Source of the DNA: an uncultured Elusimicrobiales bacterium
Lineage (GTDB): Bacteria > Elusimicrobiota > Elusimicrobia > Elusimicrobiales > Elusimicrobiaceae
Direction of reading: 5' to 3'
DNA length: 47,329 nt
Assembly: GCA_944324685.1 (NCBI GenBank)
Contig: CALUXG010000049.1
Location: 1 to 47,329 of the forward strand
Position numbers and translations under genes: made by a program. Positions within the stretch are counted from its first letter, which is position 1, and every line of letters starts with the position of its first letter. Positions 15,311-24,687 of this stretch are shown piece after piece. A model generated the notes under the pieces. That model made no database searches. It saw nothing but the letters and a program-made list of their open reading frames with translations, and was not told the DNA's origin.

Positions 15311-16696
15311 ATGACAGATGAAGAAGTCAAACATAATGTAAACAAGCAAGGCCAACCAAAAGCATTGTATATGCTTTTCATGGTTGAAATGTGGGAACGT
15401 TTCAACTATTATGGTATGCGGGCGCTGCTCTCGTTATTTATGATCAGCACCGTCATAGGATACAGCAAGGCCACTTCCAGCAAAATATACGGCATGTTTA
15501 CCGCGCTGGTATATTTAACCCCCGTGTTAGGCGGCTATCTGGCCGACAGATACATCGGCAAACGCCATTCCATCACCATTGGTGCCATTCTTATGGCAGC
15601 GGGGCAGTTCACGTTGGCGGCTTATGAAATCATTCCGCCGCAGCTGGCTCTGATTACGGGCTTGGTGCTGATTATTATCGGCAATGGTTTCTTCAAACCG
15701 AACATCTCCAGTATCGTAGGCGAGCTCTATGAACCCAAAGATCCCCGCAGAGACGGCGGTTTTACCATTTTCTACATGGGCATCAACTTAGGCGCTTTCA
15801 TTGCGCCCTTTGTCTGCGGTTTCTTAGGGGAACCGCACGACCCCATGAATGCATTGGAAGCTTATAAATGGAAATACGGCTTCATGGCTGCGGGTACCGG
15901 TATGATTATCGGGCTCGTTTGGTATCTGGTCTCTCAAAATAAATACTTGGGCCATATCGGCTTGAAACCCGTTACCAAAAGCGGTGATATAGACGACGCC
16001 ACCGAAAAAGCCCGCGCCGAAGCGGCCAACAAGCCCCTGACGCAAGACGACAAAGATAAAATCAAAGCGATTTTCACGTTTGTGTTTTTCGCCGTATTCT
16101 TCTTTGCGTTCTTCGAACAGGCCGGTACGTCTTTGAACTTCTTTGCCAAAGAAGCCACCAACCTGCACCCCGTATTGCCGTTTATCGGAGAGATTACCCT
16201 GAAGGCTTCTTACTTCCAAGCGGTCAACCCCATTTTCGTGGTATTGTTCGCCCCCATCTTCGCTAGATTATGGCTGAAGCTGGGCGATAAAAACCCGACC
16301 ATCCCCACCAAATTCGGTTGGGGGTTGTTCCTGCAGGGCATTGGTTTTACGGCCATCGTTATCGGCGCAAGCTTGTTTGCGGCCAACGGCCCCGTCAGCG
16401 CTATTTGGCTGATCTTGACCTATATGTTCTGCACAATGGGTGAGCTGTGCTTGTCTCCCGTGGGCCTGTCCATGGTGTCCAAGCTGGCTCCGGCCAAATT
16501 CATGTCTCTGTTTATGGGCGTGTGGCTGATGGCCAGCTTTGGCGGAAACCTGCTTGCGGGCTGGCTGGCCAGCTACTATGAATCTTGGAGTCTGACCACG
16601 CTGTTCTCCGTTCCGGCCATTGGTTCTATCACATTCGGTATCATTATGTGGTTTATGGCCGGTAAAATCAAACGCTGGATGCACGGCGTACAATAA
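15311..16696 (+). CDS. POT/PTR-family proton-dependent di/tripeptide transporter
   Basis: 461-aa major-facilitator transporter of the POT family (DtpT/DtpA type), importing di- and tripeptides with protons. The signature ExxERFxYYG is visible as EMWERFNYYG near residues 27-36, with FYMGINLGAFIAP around 155 and the family-typical FFEQAGTSLNFFA in the second half. I estimate 12-14 transmembrane helices. It has its own promoter and its own terminator, so it is monocistronic. Codon choice (fewer rare codons, more G-C endings) suggests higher expression than its neighbours. Together with the oligopeptide-binding lipoprotein at 44365, it points to peptide use as a nutrient source. Confidence 0.93.
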   Translation: MTDEEVKHNVNKQGQPKALYMLFMVEMWERFNYYGMRALLSLFMISTVIGYSKATSSKIYGMFTALVYLTPVLGGYLADRYIGKRHSITIGAILMAAGQFTLAAYEIIPPQLALITGLVLIIIGNGFFKPNISSIVGELYEPKDPRRDGGFTIFYMGINLGAFIAPFVCGFLGEPHDPMNALEAYKWKYGFMAAGTGMIIGLVWYLVSQNKYLGHIGLKPVTKSGDIDDATEKARAEAANKPLTQDDKDKIKAIFTFVFFAVFFFAFFEQAGTSLNFFAKEATNLHPVLPFIGEITLKASYFQAVNPIFVVLFAPIFARLWLKLGDKNPTIPTKFGWGLFLQGIGFTAIVIGASLFAANGPVSAIWLILTYMFCTMGELCLSPVGLSMVSKLAPAKFMSLFMGVWLMASFGGNLLAGWLASYYESWSLTTLFSVPAIGSITFGIIMWFMAGKIKRWMHGVQ

Positions 16697-16708
16697 ACGT
16701 CAATCCTT

Positions 16709-16738
16709 AAAAACCCCGTCCGACGGACGGGGTTTTTT
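16709..16738 (+). terminator. Intrinsic terminator after the peptide transporter
   Basis: AAAA + CCCCGTC (16714-16720), short loop, GACGGGG (16726-16732), then six T. Confidence 0.85.
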
Positions 16739-16794
16739 ATTTGCGATGGGAACAGATTGCCCCTGCCAACTCCCGCCTAAAGCAATTTTCCCCC

Positions 16795-16823
16795 TTTCAA
16801 AACACGGCGTTTTATGATACTAT
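16795..16823 (+). promoter_or_regulatory. Probable promoter of the tpiA operon
   Basis: TTTCAA at 16795-16800, 17 bases, then TGA-TACTAT with the -10 at 16818-16823. The start codon lies about 60 bases downstream, so there is a short leader. Boxes are imperfect. Confidence 0.45.
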
Positions 16824-16884
16824 CTAATATAGGTTGTTCCATCGCCATATTTAAGAATATTCATTTTATACAGAGGTAAAAGAA

Positions 16885-17640
16885 ATGACTAAAAGAACTC
16901 CCATCATCGCAGGAAATTGGAAAATGCACAACACGCTGGCGGAGGCCGCCGCATTGGCAGAAGCGCTGAAAAAAGCGGAAAATAAAAACCACGCCGAAGT
17001 GATTGTGGCTCCTTCTTACACCTCTTTAGCCGAAGTGGCGCGCCTGCTTAAAGGCAGCGCCGTCAAAGTGGCAGCCCAAGACGTGCATTGGGAAGACAAA
17101 GGCGCGTTTACCAGCGCCGTATCCCCCGTTCAAGCCAAAGACGCCGGCGCCACCCACACCATTTTGGGCCACAGCGAACGCCGCAGCGTATTTGGAGATA
17201 CGGATGAGATTTTAAACAAAAAAGTAGCCGCCGCTTTGCGCCACGGTTTGACGGTCATTTTTTGCGTAGGCGAAACGCTGCAGCAACGCGAAGCTAACGA
17301 AACTTTAACCGTCATCAACGGCCAATTGGAAAACGGCTTAAAAGGCTTTACCGCCGAACAACTGGCCGGATTAATCATTGCCTATGAACCGGTATGGGCC
17401 ATCGGCACCGGCAAGACCGCCACACCGGATCAAGCGCAGGAAGTACATGCGGCCATCCGCAAATTTTTAGCCGGCAAATACGGACAGGAATTTGCCGACG
17501 CTACGCGCATTCTCTACGGAGGCAGCGTCAAAGACAGCAACGTGGACGAAATCATGGCCCAGCCGGACGTCGACGGCGCGCTGGTGGGCGGGCAGTCCCT
17601 CATCGCTGAAAAATTTACACGCATTATCAATTTTAATTAA
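16885..17640 (+). CDS. tpiA: Triosephosphate isomerase
   Basis: Interconverts dihydroxyacetone phosphate and glyceraldehyde 3-phosphate in glycolysis; cytosolic TIM-barrel homodimer. 251 aa. Catalytic residues are visible: Lys in AGNWKMH (N-terminus), His in ILGHSERR, and Glu in [23 protein letters not shown], with the mobile loop 6. The C-terminal phosphate-binding [13 protein letters not shown] and GALVGGQSL are intact. AGAGGTAAAAG precedes the ATG. It opens the 13-gene run to 33238; deoC follows after ten bases, and both make or use glyceraldehyde 3-phosphate. Confidence 0.97.
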   Translation: MTKRTPIIAGNWKMHNTLAEAAALAEALKKAENKNHAEVIVAPSYTSLAEVARLLKGSAVKVAAQDVHWEDKGAFTSAVSPVQAKDAGATHTILGHSERRSVFGDTDEILNKKVAAALRHGLTVIFCVGETLQQREANETLTVINGQLENGLKGFTAEQLAGLIIAYEPVWAIGTGKTATPDQAQEVHAAIRKFLAGKYGQEFADATRILYGGSVKDSNVDEIMAQPDVDGALVGGQSLIAEKFTRIINFN

Positions 17641-17650
17641 GAGTAAAATT

Positions 17651-18295
17651 ATGGATTTGGCTAAATATATAGACCACACCTTGCTTAAACCGCAAGCGGA
17701 CAAAAACGCCGTGAAAACATTATGCGAAGAAGCGCGCAAATACGGTTTTTTCAGCGTTTGCGTAAATCCGTTTTGGGTCTCTTTCTGTGCGCAACAGCTG
17801 CAAGGCAGCGGCGTGAAAGTATGCACGGTCATAGGTTTTCCTTTGGGAGCCAACACGACACAAACCAAGGTGTTTGAAGCGCAAGACGCCTTGCGCTGCG
17901 GCGCTGATGAATTGGACATGGTCATCAATATCGGCGCCTTAAAAAGCGGCGATTACGATACGGTGCTGCACGATATAGCCGCCGTACGCCAAATCGGCAC
18001 GAATTTTACACTCAAGGTCATTCTAGAAACTTCCGTTTTAACGGACGAAGAAAAAATTAAAGCTTGTGAATTGGCAGTAAAAGCCGGAGCGGATTTCGTC
18101 AAAACCTCCACCGGTTTTACCGGAGGGGGCGCTACGGTACAAGACGTACACTTAATGCGTGCCCACACACCCGCCCATGTACAGGTTAAAGCCTCCGGCG
18201 GCATACGGTCGCGCCAAGATTTTGACGCCATGATTTCCGCCGGAGCCACGCGCATCGGCGCTAGCGCAGGCGTAAAAATTATAGAGGGAAAATGA
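17651..18295 (+). CDS. deoC: Deoxyribose-phosphate aldolase
   Basis: Splits 2-deoxyribose 5-phosphate into glyceraldehyde 3-phosphate and acetaldehyde, feeding deoxynucleoside carbon to TpiA. 214 aa. YIDHTLLKP at the N-terminus, [14 protein letters not shown], the catalytic Lys region TLKVILET, and the Schiff-base Lys in [11 protein letters not shown] are all visible. The start at 17651 is the first position giving the conserved N-terminus; the same frame is open further upstream inside tpiA but is not homologous there. The stop overlaps the next start (ATGA, 18292-18295). Confidence 0.95.
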   Translation: MDLAKYIDHTLLKPQADKNAVKTLCEEARKYGFFSVCVNPFWVSFCAQQLQGSGVKVCTVIGFPLGANTTQTKVFEAQDALRCGADELDMVINIGALKSGDYDTVLHDIAAVRQIGTNFTLKVILETSVLTDEEKIKACELAVKAGADFVKTSTGFTGGGATVQDVHLMRAHTPAHVQVKASGGIRSRQDFDAMISAGATRIGASAGVKIIEGK

Positions 18296-21200
18296 TTACT
18301 AAGTGGGATATTATTTCCAATATCCGGCCGACAGATAATGCGCTTGCTTACGCCCTGCTTATTGACGGAACAGAGCAGGACGCGCATATTATTGCCAAAA
18401 AATTGGACGGTTATGTAAAGCAGGCTCAGCCGGCTTTGCCTCCTTACGTCTACCGCTTCCCGCTTCCGGACGATTTGGACGAAGATACGTTGGAAAAAAT
18501 CCGCGTCGCCGTACGGGAAGGCGTCAAACAAGCCAAGAAAATGAACGATTTTATTCCGGACTCTTCATTCTCCGGCATCAACGCAGAGAAAGAAGATAAA
18601 GAATTTCCCTCCTTTGTTTCATTGGATCCGTCCGACAGTTTTTTCCGTGCGGCCCATCCGGCTCCTCCTCCGCCGCCGGCGCCGCACAAACGAATTCACA
18701 AAAAAACTCCTGCAAGAGAACCCGAAGAAGAAATCCCGCAAATTGCCAAAACGCTGGAAGAGATAGACAATGAGGGATACCGCTCTGACCCTTTGACGGA
18801 GCCGGCCCCTTCGGAAAACTCGGGCGAACCATACCGTACCCATGAAGCGGCGATGCCAGCGCCGGACGCCGCTACAGATGGAGAGAGACCGGCGCCGGAA
18901 GATATTTTAACCTCCGTGGAATCGGCAGAAGAATGGCCGGATACTCCTCCTCAAACCGCCCAAGCGAACAGCTCGGACGCGGTTGCCTCTGCGGAAGGCA
19001 TGGAAGATATCCATTTGCAAGTACAAGCCGTTACGGCGCAAGAGTTGCCGGAAGAATTAAGAAATGCCGCAAAAGACGTTTCCATCCCTCACGCCGCCGT
19101 GCCGCCGCAGACACAAGCGGAGTCGGATTTACCGATCAGCGACCGCGATATGCTTATTAAAGACATGGAAGGCACCATGCTGGGGCAGTCTTTAGACGAT
19201 ATTTTTCTGGCCGAAACAAAATATGATATGTTTGTGGATTTGGATCAACTGACCCCAAAAAAAGACCAAAACGCCCCCTCCGCGCAGGCAGATGCCGCAA
19301 AACAGCAGGCTCCGCAGCAGCAAGCCGCCCCTTTATCCCGTCCGCAACCCGACGCTTCAGCCACGGAGGAAGCAGCTTTTAATATTTTTGACCAAAAAAT
19401 TAAAGATCAAACGAATTTTATTGATTTAGACGACATTAAAGGCATTACGGAGCGTATTACGCAAAAAGATTTGGAGTTTGTGAAACACGCCCAAGTATCC
19501 GACTACGCCGAAGCACCAAAACCGGAGCCGTCTGCGGAAACTTATCTGCCGGATCCGGAAAATATAGCCTTGGACAAAACGCGCGCATATATGCCGCTGC
19601 CTTCTTCGTTTGGCCGCGTGGAAGAAGATACGCAGGAAGTCATGGATCCTTTTGAACAGATGATGGCCGCGGCACAGCAGCCCAAACAGGAAACAAAACC
19701 GGCTGAAGCCGCCTCGCCAATATCACCCGAGGGAAAAAACGAACTGATTCCTCCGTCCGCACAAACGGAGCAAGCCGGAGAAGTTTCTGCAGTTGCGGAA
19801 CCTGTGCAAGAAAAACAGGAACTGACGCTGCCGCCGCAACCGGAACAAGAACCGGTGCCGCACCATGAAGACGAAATTTCTCAGGAAACGGAGCCGGTTG
19901 CTCCGCAGCCACCTGAAACGGCAGAGCCTGAGGCCGTCCTAGCGCCGCGCGCCGACGATACAGCTGCGCCGCCGACGCCTATCATATCCGAGCCTCAAAC
20001 AGCTGAGACCTTACCCGCCGAAGAAACCTCCAAGGTTCCTCCGGCCCATTCTGACCAAAACCGGCAGACAGGGACGATTGTTCCGCCCGCCAGACCTATT
20101 ATGGAGAAAGCCATGCCCGAAAATCAAGGGGATAAAAAACCGATTTTACGTATTAAGCGCAAACCCCAACCGGAACAAAATGCCGCGCAGCAGCCGCCAA
20201 AACCTGTTCCGCCTGCGCCGAAGCGGCCGCAGACCCCCCCAATGTCGGGTCAACCGCATCCGGCCGCGCCGCAACAACCGGCACCTCAGGAAGAAAAGCA
20301 TAATACCATTCTGCGCCGCCGACGGCCGGAAAGCACATTTTTAGAAAAAACGCGCACGATTGACCACTCCATTGAATTGCCGTTGTCAGAATTAAAAAAA
20401 CACAACTGGCCTTTGGAAGTACCGCTTATTCCGACGTATACGCTGGAAAACATGACCATCTCCGTCAACCGTTTTGCACACGCGACGGCGATCTCCGTCA
20501 TAGACAACCCGGGCAAACTCTACAATCCTTTGGTGCTTCACGGTTCCAGCGGCACGGGCAAAACCCATTTCTTACACGCCATAGGTTATGCGCTGTCCAA
20601 TAAATATGGCCAAGAAAATATTTTCATTACTAACGGCGTGCGCCTTTCCCGCGGCATACAGCGTTATGTCATGGAAGGCAATATGGATAAATTTGAGAAT
20701 TTTACCAATTCCGTAAAAGCCCTGCTCATTGATGATCTTCATTTGATCGCCATCAATGAACAGAACCGCACGCACCTATCCAAACTGCTTAATGATTTTC
20801 TGAAGCAACAAAAACAAATCGTTATCACTTCCAAATATCCGCCGGAAAGCTTGGCAAAATTGGAAGAATTGTTAAACTTCCGTTTGGATTCCGGTTGGAT
20901 ATCCGACTTAAAGCCCGCCACCGGCTCCGCGCGAATGCGCATTATTCAAAAAATGCTGCATGACAACAATATTGATATTACCGATGACGACGTCAACCGG
21001 TTCTTTGGCCATGCAAATATGTCCATGGGGACCGTCTCGCGGGCCATCCGCCGCGTACGCGTGTTGGAAAAACTGATTTTCCCCAATGAATCGGTGGAAA
21101 AACGTTCCGCCTCCGCTATTTTTGATCAATTATTGGCTACGGAAGGAGAAGACCAGAAAAGTTTAATTGCCCAGAAATATCCCGAAGACGTTACCTCCGC

Positions 21201-21597
21201 CCCTGTGGAAGGCAGAGGAGAGTGGGGCCGTATCGGGTTTTTCTATCCGCAAAACCACTCAAATATGATGAACTGGCTGGTTTTTGCACTGCAGCAGCGC
21301 GCCAAAGAATTGGGAATCAAAGGCGGTCCGGAACTGGCGGTGCGTTCTTCGTATTCCACGGAAAATATCATTTCTTCGGCGTTCAAAATAGCCAACCTGT
21401 GCGACAATAAAAAGCTCAAAGGCGCCGTCATACTGGGACCTGAAGTTACCGCCTGTGATCCGTCGGTCAGAGAAAACTTTTATGATATTCTGACCCACAT
21501 GCTGGAAATCATGCTCATACGCTGCGGTGTAGTCAATTACGAAAACGTCAGCGCGCCCAGCACGTATGTAAAAATATTATCGGAGCTGTTAAGATGA
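18292..21597 (+). CDS. Giant protein with DnaA/Hda-like AAA+ module, long disordered linker and novel C-terminus
   Basis: 1101 aa with four parts. (1) Residues 1-90: a small folded-looking region I do not recognise. (2) About 91-700: Pro/Glu/Ala/Gln-rich, almost certainly disordered, with two similar acidic islands, DMFVDLDQL (312-320) and NFIDLDDI (375-382). (3) About 705-945: a DnaA-type AAA+ ATPase with Walker A GSSGTGKT (751-758), Walker B LLIDDLH (811-817) and NFRLDSGW, matching the DnaA arginine-finger region. (4) About 975-1101: a conserved-looking domain I do not recognise. The DnaA domain IV DNA-binding helix-turn-helix is absent, so it is not a standard replication initiator; an Hda-like or DNA-processing role is possible. 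It overlaps deoC and the next lipoprotein gene, and sits upstream of comM, dprA, topA and xer. Confidence 0.85.
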   Translation: MITKWDIISNIRPTDNALAYALLIDGTEQDAHIIAKKLDGYVKQAQPALPPYVYRFPLPDDLDEDTLEKIRVAVREGVKQAKKMNDFIPDSSFSGINAEKEDKEFPSFVSLDPSDSFFRAAHPAPPPPPAPHKRIHKKTPAREPEEEIPQIAKTLEEIDNEGYRSDPLTEPAPSENSGEPYRTHEAAMPAPDAATDGERPAPEDILTSVESAEEWPDTPPQTAQANSSDAVASAEGMEDIHLQVQAVTAQELPEELRNAAKDVSIPHAAVPPQTQAESDLPISDRDMLIKDMEGTMLGQSLDDIFLAETKYDMFVDLDQLTPKKDQNAPSAQADAAKQQAPQQQAAPLSRPQPDASATEEAAFNIFDQKIKDQTNFIDLDDIKGITERITQKDLEFVKHAQVSDYAEAPKPEPSAETYLPDPENIALDKTRAYMPLPSSFGRVEEDTQEVMDPFEQMMAAAQQPKQETKPAEAASPISPEGKNELIPPSAQTEQAGEVSAVAEPVQEKQELTLPPQPEQEPVPHHEDEISQETEPVAPQPPETAEPEAVLAPRADDTAAPPTPIISEPQTAETLPAEETSKVPPAHSDQNRQTGTIVPPARPIMEKAMPENQGDKKPILRIKRKPQPEQNAAQQPPKPVPPAPKRPQTPPMSGQPHPAAPQQPAPQEEKHNTILRRRRPESTFLEKTRTIDHSIELPLSELKKHNWPLEVPLIPTYTLENMTISVNRFAHATAISVIDNPGKLYNPLVLHGSSGTGKTHFLHAIGYALSNKYGQENIFITNGVRLSRGIQRYVMEGNMDKFENFTNSVKALLIDDLHLIAINEQNRTHLSKLLNDFLKQQKQIVITSKYPPESLAKLEELLNFRLDSGWISDLKPATGSARMRIIQKMLHDNNIDITDDDVNRFFGHANMSMGTVSRAIRRVRVLEKLIFPNESVEKRSASAIFDQLLATEGEDQKSLIAQKYPEDVTSAPVEGRGEWGRIGFFYPQNHSNMMNWLVFALQQRAKELGIKGGPELAVRSSYSTENIISSAFKIANLCDNKKLKGAVILGPEVTACDPSVRENFYDILTHMLEIMLIRCGVVNYENVSAPSTYVKILSELLR

Positions 21598-22037
21598 AAA
21601 CATGGAGTCTGTTGTTTGCCGCTTTATTTTGTCTGGGAGCCTGTTCCGGCCAAATGAAAACCGCCGTCAAAGAAGGCGCCATTGCCCCGTCTTTCAATGA
21701 CACATTGGTAGACGATGAATATTTGTGGGTGCGCGGATTTGGCGCGGCCAACCCCAAACACACGTCCGATTCCCAGCGACGCATTCTTTCGCGCGAAGCG
21801 GCCATTGCGCACGCCTATCAGCGCGCTACGGAAGTGATTTACGGGGCCAATTTGGAAAGCAATGTACAAATTGTAGACGCCGTATCTGAAGGCTCCACCA
21901 TACATACTTCCGCCAGCGGCATATTAAACGATATGGAGCTGGTATCCACCGAGTATTTAGATGACGGAGGCTGCACGGTTATTATGCGCATTTCCCGCCA
22001 GAAACTCGGCCCCAATGCACCCGCGCAGGAGAAATAA
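21594..22037 (+). CDS. LPP20-like lipoprotein
   Basis: A 147-aa predicted lipoprotein. The signal peptide ends in the lipobox CLGAC (Cys at about residue 17). The mature part contains ILSREAAIAHAYQRATEVIYG followed by a beta-rich region with GGCTVIMRISRQKL. That pattern matches the LPP20 family, named after a Helicobacter outer-membrane lipoprotein and related to the N-terminal domain of FlgT. Function in non-flagellated bacteria is not known. The start overlaps the end of the giant AAA+ gene (ATGA), and the stop abuts the next gene with no gap. Confidence 0.7.
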   Translation: MKTWSLLFAALFCLGACSGQMKTAVKEGAIAPSFNDTLVDDEYLWVRGFGAANPKHTSDSQRRILSREAAIAHAYQRATEVIYGANLESNVQIVDAVSEGSTIHTSASGILNDMELVSTEYLDDGGCTVIMRISRQKLGPNAPAQEK

Positions 22038-23144
22038 ATGAAGAAATTATGTTTTGTCGTTTTGGTGGGACTGTTTGCTTTTTCGGCATGCCGCTCCATT
22101 CACATCGGCCCGAAAGGGGAAGGTGAATACGTGGTGGCGGAATCGCTCGTACCTTATGATGAAAACAACATAGCCGAAATGAAAAAAGAGGGCGAACTGG
22201 CGGCCCAGCGGGCGGCGGTGGAAAAAGTGGCGGGGATATTTATCTCCTCTTCCACTACGGTGGAACAGGCCCAGCTGGTGGAAGACAAAATCACTTCCAA
22301 ATCCGCTGGTTTTATCCGCCGCGGATATGTACAAAAAGCTTTCCGCAAAGGGGATCAATGGTATACCCGCGTACGCGTCATGGTATTGGTCAAAGACATC
22401 AGCGACATTATTAAAGAAACGGAAGCCGACGCTTTTGCCAAAAAAACAAATATTTTAGTGGCTTCTCGGGAAATGATAGGAGAAAACGTTTCGCTGAGCC
22501 AAGACTGCAAACAAGCCATTTACCGCGCGCTGAAAGACCAGCCTTTTGCCTTGGTCAACGGAGATAATTTAAGCCAAAATAATTTAGACAACCCGACGCC
22601 GGTCATTGATCAGGCCCGCTTGGACGGCGCACGTTTTATCATCATGGCGGACGTTGCCACCGCCCCGTTGCAAGCCTTGCCGGGCATTGCCTCGCCTTTT
22701 AAGACATACCGCGCCAGAGCCAATTTGCGTGTGGCCTCCACCAGCAATTACCAAGTGGTGGGAGAAGCGGCCGACCAAGTCAGCGGTTTGGATCCGCTGG
22801 AAAATATCGCCGCACAAAAATCCATCTCCGCCGCATGCGAGGCGGCGGCCAAACAGCTTATTGATCCCATCAATGCGGCCATCAATTCCGCCAACAAATT
22901 TAACATCGTGGTGGAAAATGTCAAAAGCATTGAACGGCTGAAAAAAGTGCAGGATATTTTTAAGGAAATGCGCGAAATAGAAGATTTCAACCTTGTCAAA
23001 TACACCAATTCCGATGCCTATTTTGAAATATCCGCCAATATTTCCTCCGGAGAAGAATTGACCGCAAAAATCATTCGCAGCTATAATGTCAACTTCACGG
23101 TTATGAATATTACGCCTCAGGAAATCGTACTGAACTTTATCTGA
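22038..23144 (+). CDS. FlgT/LPP20-like envelope lipoprotein
   Basis: 368 aa. The signal peptide ends FAFSACRS, a plausible lipobox with Cys near residue 18. Residues about 45-135 (EGELAAQRAAVEKVAG... SKSAGFIRRGYV... QWYTRVRVMVLV) look like the FlgT N-terminal/LPP20 domain. A middle alpha/beta part (about 145-250, including LDGARFIIMADVATAP) recalls the nucleotide-binding-like fold of FlgT/TolB-N/CsgG-type proteins. A further domain follows to the end. FlgT forms part of the sodium-motor flagellar ring in Vibrio. No flagellar genes are seen here, so a flagellar role is unsupported. With the preceding gene it forms a lipoprotein pair downstream of the AAA+ protein. Confidence 0.65.
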   Translation: MKKLCFVVLVGLFAFSACRSIHIGPKGEGEYVVAESLVPYDENNIAEMKKEGELAAQRAAVEKVAGIFISSSTTVEQAQLVEDKITSKSAGFIRRGYVQKAFRKGDQWYTRVRVMVLVKDISDIIKETEADAFAKKTNILVASREMIGENVSLSQDCKQAIYRALKDQPFALVNGDNLSQNNLDNPTPVIDQARLDGARFIIMADVATAPLQALPGIASPFKTYRARANLRVASTSNYQVVGEAADQVSGLDPLENIAAQKSISAACEAAAKQLIDPINAAINSANKFNIVVENVKSIERLKKVQDIFKEMREIEDFNLVKYTNSDAYFEISANISSGEELTAKIIRSYNVNFTVMNITPQEIVLNFI

Positions 23145-23145
23145 T

Positions 23146-24687
23146 ATGTTAGCCAGTGTCCGGACGTGCGCCCTTAAGGGTATAGACGGTTTTGAAGTAA
23201 CGGTAGAGGTGGACATCTCTTCGGGGATGCCCACCTTATCCGTCGTAGGCTTACCGGATGCGGAAGTAAAAGAAAGCAAAGACCGCGTCGTTGCCGCCAT
23301 TCGCAACAGCGGCTTTGATTTTCCCTTAAAACGTATTACCGTCAATCTCAGCCCCGCCGAACTTCGTAAAAGCGGCACCCAGTTTGACCTGCCTATTGCG
23401 GCGGGTATTTTGGCCGCTTCGGGCGCATTGTCGGAGCAAGCGGTTAAAAAATTAGAAAATTTATTGCTCTTGGGAGAATTGGCACTGGACGGTACGCTGC
23501 GCCCGTGTGCCGGCGTTCTGCCTATGCTGATTTCTACTAAGCCAAAAGACTATACCGCCGTTATCGCGCCGGATAATTTATTGGAAGGACGCACTGCCTC
23601 CGTCCCTTTTATCACTCCGCGCACCCTGCGGGATTTGGCAGATTGGCTGGAAGGCAAAAAGGCGGACGAGGCCGTTCAGATAACCTATATTCCTCCCGCG
23701 CAGGAAGAAGCGCCTGTACTGCTGGATTTTTCGGATGTAAAAGGCCAAACCGTAGCCAAACGCGCTTTGGAAATAGCCGCCGCCGGCGGACACAATGTAC
23801 TGATGATTGGCCTGCCGGGGACAGGCAAAAGCATGCTGGCCAAGCGTTTTCCGTATATTTTGCCTCCGCTTTCCGAAGAAGAAGCCTTAGAAATCACCAA
23901 AATTTATTCCGTATGCAATTTGGTCGGCAAAACTGTTCATTTGTTAACCCAAAGACCCTTCAGAGACCCCCATCATACGGTATCGGATGTGGCCCTTATC
24001 GGAGGAGGCACCAATCCCAAACCCGGAGAAGTGTCTTTGGCACACAACGGAGTATTGTTCCTTGATGAATTTGCGGAATTCTCCCGCGCAACGCTGGAAG
24101 TGCTGCGCCAACCTTTGGAAAACGGACAAGTAACCATTTCCCGCGCCAAAGAAACGGTAACGTATCCGGCGCGTTTTACGCTGTTGGCGGCAATGAATCC
24201 CTGCCCTTGCGGACATTTGGGAGATCCGCATAAACCTTGCACCTGCACACCGGTGCAAATCAGCCGTTATCGCTCCAAAATATCCGGCCCGCTTTTGGAC
24301 CGCATAGATTTAACCGTCAACTTAAACCCCGTTGCTTATGGAGACTGGAACAAAAACAGCGAAGGGGAAAGCTCCAGCCAAATCCGTGCGCGCGTTATCG
24401 CTGCCCGCAAACGCCAAGAAATCCGCTTTCAGGGCAGCGGCACCACGGCCAATGCGTTTATGACACAAAAACAAATCAAAGAGTTCTGCCCCCTGCCGCA
24501 GGGAGCCGACGCCATTTTAGAAGCCGCCATGCGCAAATTCGGCCTCAGTGCACGTAGCTTGGACAAAGTGCTTAAAACCGCCCGCACGATTGCGGATTTG
24601 GAAGGCAAAGAACAAATAGAAAACGTCCATCTGATTGAAGTACTGCAATACCGCCCGCTGGACAGAAAAGGGGTCCCTGATTTATGA
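23146..24687 (+). CDS. comM: ComM/YifB-family Mg-chelatase-like AAA+ ATPase
   Basis: 513 aa. An N-terminal Lon-protease-like ChlI fold (about 1-170, with SSGMPTLSVVGLPDAEVKES) is followed by the AAA+ core: Walker A GLPGTGKSMLA, Walker B LFLDEFAEF and AAMNPCPCGHLG. ComM is a hexameric helicase that drives branch migration during natural transformation and is widespread also in non-competent species. It is followed directly by dprA with a four-base overlap, as in many genomes. Full length. It starts one base after the preceding stop. Confidence 0.93.
   Translation: MLASVRTCALKGIDGFEVTVEVDISSGMPTLSVVGLPDAEVKESKDRVVAAIRNSGFDFPLKRITVNLSPAELRKSGTQFDLPIAAGILAASGALSEQAVKKLENLLLLGELALDGTLRPCAGVLPMLISTKPKDYTAVIAPDNLLEGRTASVPFITPRTLRDLADWLEGKKADEAVQITYIPPAQEEAPVLLDFSDVKGQTVAKRALEIAAAGGHNVLMIGLPGTGKSMLAKRFPYILPPLSEEEALEITKIYSVCNLVGKTVHLLTQRPFRDPHHTVSDVALIGGGTNPKPGEVSLAHNGVLFLDEFAEFSRATLEVLRQPLENGQVTISRAKETVTYPARFTLLAAMNPCPCGHLGDPHKPCTCTPVQISRYRSKISGPLLDRIDLTVNLNPVAYGDWNKNSEGESSSQIRARVIAARKRQEIRFQGSGTTANAFMTQKQIKEFCPLPQGADAILEAAMRKFGLSARSLDKVLKTARTIADLEGKEQIENVHLIEVLQYRPLDRKGVPDL

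Noticed and set aside
17492-17650. Longer deoC reading frame beginning inside tpiA
   Set aside because: The extension is out-of-frame translation of tpiA; DeoC homology starts at 17651.
18292-21597. Calling the giant gene dnaA and placing oriC here
   Set aside because: DnaA domain IV is missing, and no dnaN, recF, gyrB or cluster of DnaA boxes was noticed nearby.
22038-23144. Flagellar FlgT
   Set aside because: Only domain-level resemblance, and no flagellar genes in the window.
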